In this document: positions 54,471 to 64,000 of the stretch, in pieces
How the letters are laid out: each line of letters starts with the position of its first letter
How positions within the stretch are numbered: position 1 is the stretch's first letter
Source of the DNA: Yersinia similis
GTDB taxonomy: Bacteria > Pseudomonadota > Gammaproteobacteria > Enterobacterales > Enterobacteriaceae
Assembly (NCBI RefSeq): GCF_001053095.1
Contig: NZ_CGBP01000002.1
Span: forward strand, 248,001 to 312,000
Length of the DNA stretch: 64,000 nt
Direction: 5' to 3'
Made by a program: the position numbers and the translations under genes
Notes under the pieces: generated by a model
What the model was told of the DNA's origin: nothing
Database searches by the model: none
The model's input: only the letters and a program-made list of their open reading frames with translations

Positions 54471-56173
54471 CACAAGATAATAGGCTTAACGATACAGACA
54501 TTGTAGCAATGGGGGAGGCAGAACAGATCGCCTATATCAAAGCACACTTATCTGATGTTTGGTGGCGGTTGAATAACTTGTACAAGATCGTCAATGAAGA
54601 TGGTGAGCTGGTAACCTTCCGTATGCGTCCCGCGCAGCGGGAATTGTTCAAAAATATGCACTATCGAAATATCATTCTAAAAGCCCGTCAATTAGGCTTC
54701 TCAACGGGCATAGATATTTACCTTCTGGATCAAGCGCTGTTTAACAACAATCTCTCTTGCGGGATCATCGCCCAGGACTTACCAGCGGCAGGGGAAATAT
54801 TTAGCACCAAAATATCTATTCCTTTTGATAACTTGCCTGTTTGGTTACGCGCCACCTTTCCTGTGAGCACTCGACGTGAAGGAGCAAATGGTGGGCATAT
54901 TGAGTTTGCCCACGGTTCCAAGATACGTGTATCAACCTCATTTCGTTCGGGGACAGTTCAACGGTTACATATTTCAGAGCATGGAAAGATTTGCGCTACG
55001 TATCCAGCTAAAGCGAAAGAGGTTAGAACTGGTACGCTAAACGCCATTAAAGACGGCTGTATTGTTTTTATTGAAAGCACCGCTGAAGGTGTTGGTGGCG
55101 ATTTCCATACCATGAGCACGCGAGCAATGGATTTAGGCCAATTAAATCTACCGCTCACATCACAAGATTATAAATTCCATTTCTTTGCCTGGTGGCAGGA
55201 TCCTAAGTATCAGGCTCCTGTACCCGCTGGCGGCCTGCGTTTAAGTAAATACCATCAGGAGTATTTTGCTGCTGTTGAGCAAGCGATGGGTATCACTTTG
55301 CTTGATGAACAAAAGCAGTGGTATATCCGCAAAGAAATTGAGCAGCAGGAGGAAATGAAACAGGAATTCCCCAGCACGCCGTCTGAGGCATTTCTAACAT
55401 CTGGCCGCCGTGTATTCGCCGCCATTAATGTTATGAAGGCCGAAGGTCAGTGTAAGTCCCCGTTGCTGGTATATGACATTGAGCCAGTCACCGGTAAACG
55501 AACCAAAGTTCAGGCATTACGTGCTGGCAATGCAGAAGAACTTCAACGCACTTTACTGAATCACTTATTAGTGTGGGAACTGCCGGACCCTGATGAAGAT
55601 TACGCCATTGGCGGTGATGTGGCTGAAGGGCTGGAAAACCGTGACCGATCATCATTTGATGTGGTGAAAAAGTCTAGCGGTGAACAGGTCGCTCACTGGT
55701 TCGGCTATCTTGATGCTGAGCTATTCGCTCAACTGATGGCCCATGTTGGCCGTTGGTACAACACGGCCTTCATTGGTCCTGAACGGAACAACCACGGCCA
55801 CGCAGTCATACAAAAATTACGCGAAGTTTACCCACACCGATCTATCTATTCAGAGCAATATCTCGACCGTGACCACGATGATGAAACGCCAAAACTGGGC
55901 TGGTTAACTACCGCACAAAGCAAGCCGGTCATTATTGAGGGGCTTAAAACATTGCTTCGAGAGAACGCCTCCGGTGTTCGCTGGATTGGCACCATCAACG
56001 AATTGAACACCTACGTTTATGACACGCGGGGCCGTATGAATGCCCAAACGGGTTGCTTCGATGACCAGGTGATGAGCTATGCAATTGCACAAGAAATGAG
56101 AGCACGTATGCCAGCACGTCCAAAACACACACCTATTGACCGCTCGAAACCTAAACACTGGATGGCTATCTGA
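54467..56173 (+). CDS. Terminase large subunit
   Basis: 568-aa packaging ATPase and headful nuclease. Adenine/Walker region ILKARQLGFSTG, a Walker-B-like LHISEHGK, coupling motif IESTAEGVGG, and nuclease carboxylates in AIGGDVAEGLENRDRSSFDV and CFDDQVMSYAIA. GTG start overlaps the small subunit stop by 4 bp. Confidence 0.92.
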   Translation: MTQDNRLNDTDIVAMGEAEQIAYIKAHLSDVWWRLNNLYKIVNEDGELVTFRMRPAQRELFKNMHYRNIILKARQLGFSTGIDIYLLDQALFNNNLSCGIIAQDLPAAGEIFSTKISIPFDNLPVWLRATFPVSTRREGANGGHIEFAHGSKIRVSTSFRSGTVQRLHISEHGKICATYPAKAKEVRTGTLNAIKDGCIVFIESTAEGVGGDFHTMSTRAMDLGQLNLPLTSQDYKFHFFAWWQDPKYQAPVPAGGLRLSKYHQEYFAAVEQAMGITLLDEQKQWYIRKEIEQQEEMKQEFPSTPSEAFLTSGRRVFAAINVMKAEGQCKSPLLVYDIEPVTGKRTKVQALRAGNAEELQRTLLNHLLVWELPDPDEDYAIGGDVAEGLENRDRSSFDVVKKSSGEQVAHWFGYLDAELFAQLMAHVGRWYNTAFIGPERNNHGHAVIQKLREVYPHRSIYSEQYLDRDHDDETPKLGWLTTAQSKPVIIEGLKTLLRENASGVRWIGTINELNTYVYDTRGRMNAQTGCFDDQVMSYAIAQEMRARMPARPKHTPIDRSKPKHWMAI

Positions 56174-58293
56174 TGAATACCGCTACTAATCAAACTGAGT
56201 CTGCTCAGCCAGTAAACCGTGACCGTTTCACACTTGAGCGCTTGATGGATATCTCTTCAGATATTGACCATCAGCCAGACTGGCGCACCAGTGCTAATAC
56301 TGCTTGTGCTTATTATGACGGGGATCAGCTTGCGCCTGAGGTGGTCGCAAAGCTGCGGGAACGCGGGCAGCCATTAACGCAACATAACCTTATCGCACCA
56401 ACGATTGACGGCGTGTTGGGCATGGAAGCCAAGACACGTACTGATTTAATGGTGATTGCTGATGATCCCAATGAAGAAATGGAGGTCATGGCCGAGGCCG
56501 TTAATGCTGAGTTTGCTGATGCTTGCCGGTTAAGTGGCTTGAATAAGGCCCGCAGTGATGCTTATGCCGAGCAAATCAAAGCCGGGTTATCGTGGGTGGA
56601 GGTGCGTCGTAATGATGATCCGTTTGCCAATAAATTCAAAGTCTCTACCGTTCATCGTAATGAAGTTTATTGGGATTGGTTCAGCCGCGAGGCGGATCTA
56701 AGTGATTGCCGTTGGCTGATGCGTAAGCGCTGGCTGGATGTGGACGAGGTTAAAGGGACTTTCCCGGATAAAGCACAAATAATCGATTATTCACTCAACG
56801 AGTGGAAGGGCTTTGTTGATACTAGCTTAGCGGAGGGACAAGAGTCTGATTTGATCAGTGCGTACGAAGAGTATCAATCATGGAGCCGTGAGAGTACCGA
56901 GTGGGTCACATCAAACCGTAAACGCGTATTATTGCAGGTTATCTATTATCGAACATTTCAGCGCCTACCTATCCTGCAACTGAGTAATGGTCGAGTGGTG
57001 GAATACGACAAGAATAACGTGATGCATGCAGTAGCAGTGGCCACTGGTCGGGTGCAGATAACCATGGCGCGAGTCAGCCGGATCCGCGAATCGTGGTTTG
57101 TTGGCCCTCACTTTATCATTGACCGCCCCTGTACCGCGCCGCAAGGCATGTTTCCGCTGATCCCATTCTGGGGCTATCGCAAAGATAAGACCGGAGCGCC
57201 CTATGGTTTGGCCTGCCGTGCTATTCCGGCACAGGATGAAGTCAATTTCCGTCGCATCAAACTGACTTGGCTATTGCAGGCCAAGCGAGTGATTAAGGAT
57301 GCGGATGCGACAAACATGACCGATAAACAGTTGGCCGAAGAGATCGAACGCCCAGATGGGGTCATTAATCTCAACCCCAACCGCGCCAATAAAACCACCG
57401 CCGCAGACGCATTAAATATCCAGCAGGACTTCCAAGTCGCCCAGCAGCAGTTTCAGGTGATGCAGGAGTCAATGAAGCTGATCCAAGATGGGCTTGGGGT
57501 TTACTCTGCATTCCTCGGGCAAGATTCCAACGCGGCCAGTGGAGTAGCCATCAGCAACCTGGTAGAGCAGGGGGCGACCACTCTGGCGGAGATCAACGAT
57601 AACTATCAGTTCGCTTGCCAGCAGGTCGGCCAGTTATTACTGTGCTATTTGCTGGAGGAATTAACAAAGCGCAGGAATTATCCAGTGGTAATCAATCGTG
57701 ATGACCCTCGTAAGCGCAAAGAGGTGGTGTTGAATGCCGAAGAAGAAGTGGGTGGTATGAATAATGACATATCACGCCTGCGAGCGCATATCGCACTGGC
57801 ACCGATTCAACAGACACCGGCCTATAAATCACAACTGGCGCAACGATTGTCTGAAGTTATTGTCGGGTTACCGCCGCAGATTCAAGTCAGCGTGCTTGAT
57901 ATGTGGGTAGAACTGCTAGACCTGCCGAACAAACAGCAGTTTATTGAGCGGATCCGTGGGGCGCTGGGGACACCGAAATCTCCGGATGAAATGACACCCG
58001 AAGAACAGCAAGCCGCACAGCAGGAGCAACAGCTACAGCAGCAACAACAAGAACTCGCCATGCGCGAAATTGCTGGTAAGGTTGCAAAATTGGAAGCCGA
58101 AGCACAACGCATTAATGCCCAAGCGGAACATGAGGCCACATTGGCCAATGGTCAGCGCTTCAATGATGCTTATACTCAGGCTAAAACGGGCCAAGTGCTG
58201 CAAGACATGCAGAATGTAACCGAGGAGATAGGCGCTTTACGTGATGAAATGATGAGTACTATTCAGGGACAAATTAATCAATTGCCACTCTAG
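56173..58293 (+). CDS. Portal protein (P22-like)
   Basis: 706 aa. LERLMDISSDIDHQPDWR, ACAYYDGDQL, VHRNEVYWDWFSREADLSDC and FIIDRPCTAPQGMFPLIPFW belong to P22-type portals; the C-terminus has a Gln-rich coil (QQEQQLQQQQQELAMRE). Start overlaps terL by one base. Forms the dodecameric DNA channel. Confidence 0.88.
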   Translation: MNTATNQTESAQPVNRDRFTLERLMDISSDIDHQPDWRTSANTACAYYDGDQLAPEVVAKLRERGQPLTQHNLIAPTIDGVLGMEAKTRTDLMVIADDPNEEMEVMAEAVNAEFADACRLSGLNKARSDAYAEQIKAGLSWVEVRRNDDPFANKFKVSTVHRNEVYWDWFSREADLSDCRWLMRKRWLDVDEVKGTFPDKAQIIDYSLNEWKGFVDTSLAEGQESDLISAYEEYQSWSRESTEWVTSNRKRVLLQVIYYRTFQRLPILQLSNGRVVEYDKNNVMHAVAVATGRVQITMARVSRIRESWFVGPHFIIDRPCTAPQGMFPLIPFWGYRKDKTGAPYGLACRAIPAQDEVNFRRIKLTWLLQAKRVIKDADATNMTDKQLAEEIERPDGVINLNPNRANKTTAADALNIQQDFQVAQQQFQVMQESMKLIQDGLGVYSAFLGQDSNAASGVAISNLVEQGATTLAEINDNYQFACQQVGQLLLCYLLEELTKRRNYPVVINRDDPRKRKEVVLNAEEEVGGMNNDISRLRAHIALAPIQQTPAYKSQLAQRLSEVIVGLPPQIQVSVLDMWVELLDLPNKQQFIERIRGALGTPKSPDEMTPEEQQAAQQEQQLQQQQQELAMREIAGKVAKLEAEAQRINAQAEHEATLANGQRFNDAYTQAKTGQVLQDMQNVTEEIGALRDEMMSTIQGQINQLPL

Positions 58294-58356
58294 CTATTGC
58301 AAGCATGCAGAATAAGCGCTAAATTTCCGAAAGATGCACTACATTGCACCGAATTA

Positions 58357-58382
58357 AGCCTCGCCTAAACGCGGGGCTTTTT
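58357..58382 (+). terminator. Hairpin after portal
   Basis: AGCCTCGC / GCGGGGCT, loop CTAAAC, then TTTTT. May separate terminase-portal from capsid genes. Confidence 0.7.
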
Positions 58383-58418
58383 GCTTTCTGGCGTCTCTGA
58401 TTTTCATCTGAATAACTT

Positions 58419-58446
58419 GCCCACAACGCGTGGGCTTTTCTTTTTC
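58419..58446 (+). terminator. Second hairpin before the scaffold gene
   Basis: GCCCAC-AACGC-GTGGGC followed by TTTTCTTTTT. Confidence 0.65.
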
Positions 58447-58562
58447 TACCAATTCGGTTTATGCCGCTAAGCGCTCTTACCCAAGAGTGTTTATTCGCAT
58501 GGGCAGCGATACGCCTTCCTCATTCGGATCTATCCGGTAAATAGTCATGCAGGAGTTATAAC

Positions 58563-59612
58563 GTGGACATTGAATTAACAGGTAATGAAACGCCAGAAGA
58601 GTTGGAAGCGCTAATCGATGGATTTGGTGATGTGGATATTTCTGATGTAACACAGACAGCAGCGGTTACGACTACGCCCGTTACTGTTGTTACTAACGAT
58701 GCAAGTGCAGCAGTAGTAAATACGGGCGATAAGAAAGACGAGCTGACGCCGGGCGCGACGACTACAGCACAAGTCACTGAAGTGCCGATCACTAAAACGA
58801 CAGCCACCACGCAAGCGGCAACCACTGAAGGTTCTGAGAAACCGAAAGGCATTCTCAGCAAAGATGGTCAGCACGTTATTCCTTACGACGTGCTGGTGGC
58901 CGAGCGGGCAGAAAAACAGCGTTTGGCAGGGTCCAATCAGCAAGCTGCAACTGAGTTAGCTGATACAAAGCGCCAGCTTGAGGCGTTGACCCGACAAATC
59001 AACTTCGCTGGTATGCAACCTGCTCCATTACCTGAGAAGGCTCAGGTTACACCTGAACAAATCGATGCCATACGCGATAGTTTCCCCGAGATGGCGGCAG
59101 TGCTGGACACGATGGTGCAGAAAATCGATTACCTGCAGCAGAGTCAGCCAGCACCGGTCACGAACGGCAACCCAGTAATGGATGCCATGAATGCTGTACC
59201 TGACCTGAAGTCATGGCAGGACCAAGATCCTGACCGTTTCACACTGGCAGTACACATTGATACTAATCTGCAAAATGACCCTGCATGGAAAGATAAGTCT
59301 TTAACTGAGCGCTTTGTGGAAGTCGCGAAACGCACCAAGGCCGCCTACGGTGAATCGGCTCAACAAGAGCAGGTTACGACAACCACCGCCACGACGACCA
59401 ACTCAGATGTTCAACGGATTGCCGCTGAGAAATTGGCCGCTGCAACTGCGGCGACGCAAGTACCTGGCTCACCGTCAGATCTTGGGGTAACAACAACTCA
59501 TACGGCCTCACCTTTGGAGCAAGCTGCTAATGCTTCGCCTGATCAGCTACAGGCCATGTTTGCCGGTATGACGGATGCCCAAATTGAGGCACTGTTAGAC
59601 CAGGCAATCTAA
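58563..59612 (+). CDS. Scaffold-like head assembly protein
   Basis: 349 aa, acidic with Thr/Ala-rich low-complexity stretches at both ends, a central coil (TELADTKRQLEALTRQINF) and IPYDVLVAERAEKQRLAGSN. The order portal, this gene, capsid is that of scaffolding proteins. GTG start with GCAGGAG. Named from context. Confidence 0.65.
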   Translation: MDIELTGNETPEELEALIDGFGDVDISDVTQTAAVTTTPVTVVTNDASAAVVNTGDKKDELTPGATTTAQVTEVPITKTTATTQAATTEGSEKPKGILSKDGQHVIPYDVLVAERAEKQRLAGSNQQAATELADTKRQLEALTRQINFAGMQPAPLPEKAQVTPEQIDAIRDSFPEMAAVLDTMVQKIDYLQQSQPAPVTNGNPVMDAMNAVPDLKSWQDQDPDRFTLAVHIDTNLQNDPAWKDKSLTERFVEVAKRTKAAYGESAQQEQVTTTTATTTNSDVQRIAAEKLAAATAATQVPGSPSDLGVTTTHTASPLEQAANASPDQLQAMFAGMTDAQIEALLDQAI

Positions 59613-59636
59613 TAACCCTACTGATTTAAATCTCAA

Positions 59637-59656
59637 CCCGCTACGGCGGGTTTTTC
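59637..59656 (+). terminator. Small hairpin before capsid gene
   Basis: CCCGC-TACG-GCGGG followed by TTTTT, just ahead of the capsid gene. Confidence 0.65.
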
Positions 59657-59671
59657 ATTTATGGAGTATCT

Positions 59672-60895
59672 ATGACGACTATCACCTCTGCCCAGGCGAA
59701 TAAGCTAATGCAGGTCGCGCTGTTCACGGCTGCAAACCGTAACCGCTCATTTGTTAACGTACTAACCGAACAACAGGAAGCGCCGAAGTCAGTCAATCCT
59801 GATAAAAAAGGGACTACCCAGACAAGCCACAACGCGCCCGTGGTGCGTATCACTGATCTGCAAAAGCAGAAAGGCGATGAAGTGGATATGCAAATCGTTC
59901 ACAAACTGTCGAAGCGCCCGACGATGGGCGATGAGAAGTTGGCCGGTCGCGGTGAAAATCTGGCGTTTGCAGACTTTGCTTTGAAGATTAACCAAGGCCG
60001 CCATTTAGTTGATGCGGGCGGCAAGATGTCTGAGCAGCGTTTCAAGCACAACCTGAATAAGACCGCCCGCACGTTGCTGGGAACTTACTTCAACGATGTG
60101 CAGGACCAGTCTGCCACCTTCCATCTGGCGGGGGCGCGTGGCGATTACATGGCCGATGACACCATCGTGCCACTGGCTGAACACGGTGAATTTGGCAAAA
60201 TCATGATCAATGATGTATTGCCACCCACCTATGACCGCCATTTCTATTCTGGTGATGCGACATCTATGGAAACATTGGATGCAGCGGATCTGTTCACGCT
60301 AGCCACTGTCGATAACATTGCCTTGTTCCTTGATGAAATGGCCCATCCTTTACAGCCGATCCGGATGTCTAAAGATGAGTTGGCTAATGAGGATCCGTAT
60401 TTTGTTCTATACGTGACGCCGCGGCAGTGGAATGACTGGTACACATCTACTTCAGGTAAAGACTGGCAAGCGATGATGACCCGTGCAGTGCAACGTTCTA
60501 AGGGCTTCGATCATCCGCTGTTCAAAGGCGAATGTGCGATGTGGCGTAACGTGCTGGTGCGGAAATATGGTGGTACGCCAGTTCGTTTTAATACTGGCTC
60601 TAAAGTGTTGGTATCAAATAATGACTTGGTGGCTTCAACCAAGCTAATCACCACTGGCACCACCATTGACCGCGCTATGCTGCTGGGTGGTCAGGCACTG
60701 GCTAACGCTTACGGTACCGGTGATGGCGGTGGTTTCTTTGGCTATAACGAAGAGAAAGTGGATCACGGTAATGGGACAGAAGTCTCTATCCGCTGGATTA
60801 ACGGTTTGAAGAAGATCCGCTTCAAACAGAAAGATGGCCGAGTCAATGACCACGGTGTCATGGTAGTGGACTCAGCGGTCACTCTGGGCAAGTAA
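59672..60895 (+). CDS. Major capsid protein, N4-gp56/DUF4043-like
   Basis: 407 aa. TRQSN-type opening is replaced by SAQANKLMQVALFTAANRNR; GRGENLAFADFALKINQGRH, FHLAGARGDY and YVLYVTPRQWNDW-like FVLYVTPRQWNDWYT are family features of DUF4043/N4-gp56 coats. TATGGAGTATCT precedes the ATG. Largest single-copy head gene after the scaffold. Confidence 0.8.
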   Translation: MTTITSAQANKLMQVALFTAANRNRSFVNVLTEQQEAPKSVNPDKKGTTQTSHNAPVVRITDLQKQKGDEVDMQIVHKLSKRPTMGDEKLAGRGENLAFADFALKINQGRHLVDAGGKMSEQRFKHNLNKTARTLLGTYFNDVQDQSATFHLAGARGDYMADDTIVPLAEHGEFGKIMINDVLPPTYDRHFYSGDATSMETLDAADLFTLATVDNIALFLDEMAHPLQPIRMSKDELANEDPYFVLYVTPRQWNDWYTSTSGKDWQAMMTRAVQRSKGFDHPLFKGECAMWRNVLVRKYGGTPVRFNTGSKVLVSNNDLVASTKLITTGTTIDRAMLLGGQALANAYGTGDGGGFFGYNEEKVDHGNGTEVSIRWINGLKKIRFKQKDGRVNDHGVMVVDSAVTLGK

Positions 60896-60972
60896 TCTCT
60901 CAGTAATTCAATACGCTAATACCTCAAAGGGCAGGCTTCGGTCTGCTCTCTTTTTGTCTGGAGAAAAATATT

Positions 60973-61356
60973 ATGACAATCATTAAAGCGCCTTCTATTG
61001 GCGACGCGGTATACCAAGGTCCGCAAGGCAATCTGTCGCTGGCAGAAGGGCAGATTATTTTAAAAGATGCGGCAGTCGGTGATGTGATTGAGTTTTTAGA
61101 ACTGCCGATCGGTATGCGTATTTATGGTGTGAGTGTTGTGAGTGACGCGCTTGGTGCGGGTGTAACAGTAGAGATTAAGAGCGGCACCACCTCATTAGTG
61201 TCTGCCGCGAGTCATGCTGTTACTGTCGCGAAGAACGTGCCCATTACTCCTTACAGCACTATTGCAGCAGGCGAGAAAGTGACTGCGGTTATTGCGGGTG
61301 GCCCTGCCAGTGGTCATCTTGCCGTCAACATTTTGTATGTGGCAGTAGGTTACTAA
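60973..61356 (+). CDS. Small structural protein, probable head decoration
   Basis: 127 aa, Gly/Val-rich beta protein (AAVGDVIEFLELPIGMRIYG, GVTVEIKSGTTSLVSAAS) without charged helices, right after the capsid. Such proteins usually stabilise the capsid surface. Assignment by context. CTGGAG precedes it. Confidence 0.55.
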   Translation: MTIIKAPSIGDAVYQGPQGNLSLAEGQIILKDAAVGDVIEFLELPIGMRIYGVSVVSDALGAGVTVEIKSGTTSLVSAASHAVTVAKNVPITPYSTIAAGEKVTAVIAGGPASGHLAVNILYVAVGY

Positions 61357-61375
61357 TCCCACCAATCCCTCTAGA

Positions 61376-61397
61376 AACCCGCCTCGGTGGGTTTTTT
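61376..61397 (+). terminator. Hairpin after the decoration gene
   Basis: AACCCGCC / GGTGGGTT with a short loop, followed by TTTT. Confidence 0.7.
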
Positions 61398-61421
61398 ACT
61401 GTCTGCTATTTGGAGTATTCC

Positions 61422-61874
61422 ATGCATAACAAAATCGCCGTGGTCTATATCGGCCCAAAAGAAAAAAAACGTGACACCATTACCGGTAGCCGCCTGGTAT
61501 TCCCGCGCCACAAACCGGTTGAGGTTGAAAGTGCTATCGCCCATCAATTGTTGGATTTCCCAACTGTATTTATCCGACACGATGAGTTGGAAAGTACGCT
61601 TAATCTGCAACAAACATCGGAACAAGAGCATGCAGAACTTGCGGTACGCCTCGCAGCGCTGGCCGTACTAGAGGCTGCGAAGAATAGTTTTGTCCTGACG
61701 ATTGGCGGTGATGATGTCGATATTGCCAAACTGACGTCTGTTCAACTGGCAACGTTAGTCGAATCGGAAGATCTGGATATCAAGCAGGGCGCTCAGGAAA
61801 AGGTAGATGAATTCCGCGCGCGTGTTCGTGAAGCTATTCAGGCCAAGAACGCCGCCAGTACCGGAGCAGAATAA
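61422..61874 (+). CDS. Hypothetical head protein, 150 aa
   Basis: N-terminal IAVVYIGPKEKKRDTITGSR, VFPRHKPVEVESAIAHQLL is a small alpha/beta domain seen in phage head-completion proteins; the C-terminal half is a helical region with coil. ATG 61422 follows TTGGAG. Precise role unknown. Confidence 0.6.
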   Translation: MHNKIAVVYIGPKEKKRDTITGSRLVFPRHKPVEVESAIAHQLLDFPTVFIRHDELESTLNLQQTSEQEHAELAVRLAALAVLEAAKNSFVLTIGGDDVDIAKLTSVQLATLVESEDLDIKQGAQEKVDEFRARVREAIQAKNAASTGAE

Positions 61875-61876
61875 CC

Positions 61877-62473
61877 ATGGCAACACTTGACGCATTTCTG
61901 CCGACCATTCGCAAGCATATTAGCGGGCCGCTGGATATTATGATGAAGCAGGCCGCACTAGAGGCAGCGATCACCTTTTGTCGTGAGTCGTTGCTGTGTC
62001 GTGATACGGTTACTTTTCATGATGTTACTCCGGGTATAACTTATATACTGACGGATAGCGAGCTGGTGAAATGCGTCAAGCGTTTACGGGTATTAGATCT
62101 CACTAATCAGGTCAGTAATGCCAGTGCGCCGGGTGTCATGTTGACGGCGGGCATTGAGTTTACCGTAAAGTCTGCCAATCAAATCACCTTCAATCAGCCA
62201 CTGACCAAAGTCACCGTAGATTTTGCTATTGAACCCAAGCGTGATGTTACTGAAGTGCCTGACGTTCTGGCCGACGATTACGCAGACGTAATCGCCATTG
62301 GCGCTCTGGAAGATTTATTTATTATGCCGGGCAAGCCGTGGACAGATCCGCAGCGCTCACAATACTTCGGGGCGCGTTTTATTGATGGTTACCGCCGGGC
62401 ATTCCGTGAAGCGCTAGATAACTCCCCGATCACAGCCTTCAATAACCCTGTTCGCCAACACGAGTTCTTCTAA
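61877..62473 (+). CDS. Head-tail adaptor-like protein, 198 aa
   Basis: LDIMMKQAALEAAITFCRES, DSELVKCVKRLRVLDLTNQV and LIDGYRRAFREAL-like FIDGYRRAFREAL match proteins placed between capsid and adaptor genes of podovirus-like prophages. Two bases after the preceding stop. Function by context. Confidence 0.55.
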   Translation: MATLDAFLPTIRKHISGPLDIMMKQAALEAAITFCRESLLCRDTVTFHDVTPGITYILTDSELVKCVKRLRVLDLTNQVSNASAPGVMLTAGIEFTVKSANQITFNQPLTKVTVDFAIEPKRDVTEVPDVLADDYADVIAIGALEDLFIMPGKPWTDPQRSQYFGARFIDGYRRAFREALDNSPITAFNNPVRQHEFF

Positions 62474-63126
62474 TGATCACCATTGCCGAGATTATTGGGC
62501 GGGTTAACACCCAGCTCAAAGATACTGCATGGTTGCGCTGGCCGCTGGCGGAGCTATGTGATTATTACAATGATGCCGTCCGGGCAGTCATTCTTGCACG
62601 GCCAGATGCTGGGGCAACGACTGAAGTGATTACCGCTGCGATTGGGACTAAACAAACGTTGCCGGATGGCGTTATCCGCTTAATTGAGATGATTCGCTTA
62701 GTAGACGGCAGGGCATTAAGGCCGGTACCGCGTGATGTACTTGATAGCCAATATCCTGATTGGCATCAGATGACGGGTTCTGTTGAGCGTTACACCTATA
62801 ACGAATTGACACCCAAAGTGTATTACCTGTTTCCCGGCCCCGCAGAGCCAGTCGATATTGATGCTGTAGTGGCCAGAATTCCGATGGCCGTTGCTATCAA
62901 TGACCTGGCAGATAAAACACCGGTACCGATTGACGAGCTTTATGTGAATCCGTTGGTTGATTGGATGCTGTTTCGTTCGTTTAGTAAAGATGGTGAAGCG
63001 GGGGCAAACCTCAATTTAGCCATGCAGCACTATCAAGCATTTAGCGATCAGTTGGGGGTTAAGCAAAATTCTGAGAGTTTCGCCCAGCAATTGAAAGAAG
63101 CGCAGTACCAGGGAGGTGGGCAGTGA
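62473..63126 (+). CDS. DUF6682-like phage adaptor protein
   Basis: 217 aa. WLRWPLAELCDYYNDAVRAV, LPDGVIRLIEMIRL, KVYYLFPGPAEP and IDELYVNPLVDWMLFRSFSK fit DUF6682/SU10-type adaptor proteins, which attach beneath the portal. Overlaps the previous gene by one base. Confidence 0.7.
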   Translation: MITIAEIIGRVNTQLKDTAWLRWPLAELCDYYNDAVRAVILARPDAGATTEVITAAIGTKQTLPDGVIRLIEMIRLVDGRALRPVPRDVLDSQYPDWHQMTGSVERYTYNELTPKVYYLFPGPAEPVDIDAVVARIPMAVAINDLADKTPVPIDELYVNPLVDWMLFRSFSKDGEAGANLNLAMQHYQAFSDQLGVKQNSESFAQQLKEAQYQGGGQ

Positions 63127-64000
63127 GCGTAACAGTTTCCGGCATTATGATTAACCCGGTCGGCGAGCCAGTAGTCAATGCACAGATCACCCTCACAGCG
63201 GTTACCAATAGCCTTACTGTGCTCAATGCCTTTTCGGCCACAGTCAGAACGGACGGGGTGGGTACATATCGCATCCAGTTAGAAGAGGGCAGCTACTCCA
63301 TTACAGTGGCTGCGAATGGCCGTAGTTTTGTTTATGGCGCGGTCACGCTGGATAACACCACAGGCCCCAGCACACTCAATCAATTGCTGAAGCAGCAGAT
63401 CATGGAGTCGGAACTCACACCTGATGTGATCCTGTACTTCCGCCAGATTCAACAGCAGGTCGCCAATGATCTTGCAACAATAAAAGTTTTAGAAATCAGT
63501 GCTACAGATGCGGCAGAGAGCGCAGGTCATTCACGCGATGAGGCTATGTTGTATGCAAAGGATTTGTCTGAGGCGCTTGCAACAGCCAAGGGGTATCGCG
63601 ACCAAGCGGGCATAAGTGCGGATGCATCTGCACTCTCTCAGCAGGAAGCGGCGATAAGTGAAACGAGTGCTAAAGCCAGTGCCGATTCAGCATTACTGTC
63701 AGAGCAAAATGCGCTTTCATATCGCGACTCAGCCCAGTCAGCAGCGGCCACAGCAGCCGATGATGCGTCAACACTTGCAGCCGAGCGGACAGCAGAAAAA
63801 ATTAAGTTACAAGTTAAAACTGATGCGGATCGTGCCGAAGCGGCACGTATAGCAAGTGAACAGATAAAATCCTCGGTAGATGACACAGCTCAGACAGTTG
63901 CTCAACAGCATGGCGAAACAACACAAGCAGCTATCGCCGCACGAGATAGTGAAGTCAAGGCAACAACCGCGGCAAACAGTGCTGTTCAATCGGAAGCGTT
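63123..64000 (+). CDS. Tail fibre protein, N-terminal part (runs off window)
   Basis: Open from GTG 63123 (overlapping the preceding stop) to the window edge, at least 292 aa. Residues 1-90 are a prophage tail-fibre N-terminal domain: MSVTVSGIMINPVGEPVVNA, ITLTAVTNSLTVLNAFSATV. Then a long Ala/Ser-rich stretch with repeated heptads (AAESAGHSRDEAMLYA, SALSQQEAAISETSAKASAD) of a trimeric coiled stalk. The receptor-binding end lies outside. Confidence 0.85.
   Translation, partial: MSVTVSGIMINPVGEPVVNAQITLTAVTNSLTVLNAFSATVRTDGVGTYRIQLEEGSYSITVAANGRSFVYGAVTLDNTTGPSTLNQLLKQQIMESELTPDVILYFRQIQQQVANDLATIKVLEISATDAAESAGHSRDEAMLYAKDLSEALATAKGYRDQAGISADASALSQQEAAISETSAKASADSALLSEQNALSYRDSAQSAAATAADDASTLAAERTAEKIKLQVKTDADRAEAARIASEQIKSSVDDTAQTVAQQHGETTQAAIAARDSEVKATTAANSAVQSEA

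Noticed and set aside
25500..64000. Possible CRISPR array or insertion sequence in the prophage
   Set aside because: No regularly spaced repeats and no transposase frame seen; the repeats present are the leaders, iterons and hairpins described.

Overview
The window looks like chromosome from an enterobacterium of the Yersinia group carrying a lambdoid prophage. The host half has gene content and protein sequences typical of Enterobacterales: a cystine-uptake operon, putA/putP, efeUOB, wrbA, nanM, cycA, a yecF-uvrY-uvrC-pgsA block and a Gly-Cys-Leu tRNA cluster. The species call is inference from remembered homologues; no search was run.

Positions 1-25500 are host core genome. They hold dcyD (cut by the window edge) with tcyJ-tcyL-tcyN, a small toxin-antitoxin pair of the TumE/TumA type, a palindromic intergenic element, putA and putP divergent around PutA operator hexamers, Fur-boxed efeUOB, wrbA, nanM and cycA convergent, a tRNA-Lys(CTT), an OmpX/Ail-family porin, a frameshifted glpM, yecF, uvrY-uvrC, pgsA and three tRNAs.

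From about 25500 to the right edge is a prophage inserted beside tRNA-Leu; its far end lies outside the window. A leftward early operon (38089 to 25546) runs from a lambda-N-like basic protein through KTSC, zinc-finger, Bet/RecT and broken YqaJ exonuclease genes to a DUF4224 gene and the integrase. A switch region (about 38260-39990) has a CI-type repressor, a Cro-like gene, related palindromic operators on both sides, and a zinc-ribbon membrane gene behind the repressor. The rightward operon holds O- and P-like replication genes with iterons, an RdgC-FtsK-gamma fusion, three DNA methyltransferase genes (one frameshifted), DUF1367 and YbcO-type genes, an AT-rich unknown gene, a VRR-NUC nuclease, a TIR-like nucleotide-binding protein and a Q-like antiterminator. 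A late promoter with two terminators leads to phage-21-type holin and SAR endolysin, Rz/Rz1, a small Acb2/Tad1-hairpin-like protein, a Tad2 (DUF2829) protein, terminase, portal, scaffold, capsid, adaptors and the start of a tail fibre.

The most interesting part is the defence/counter-defence cargo: a TIR-like effector-type gene and, about 2.4 kb downstream in the late operon, two neighbouring genes of the families that sequester nucleotide signals made by TIR/CBASS immunity. The prophage also shows decay in at least three genes (amber codon, internal deletion, frameshift) and a recurring leader, CTGAGGACTGACCAATG, at the start codons of several unrelated early genes on both strands.
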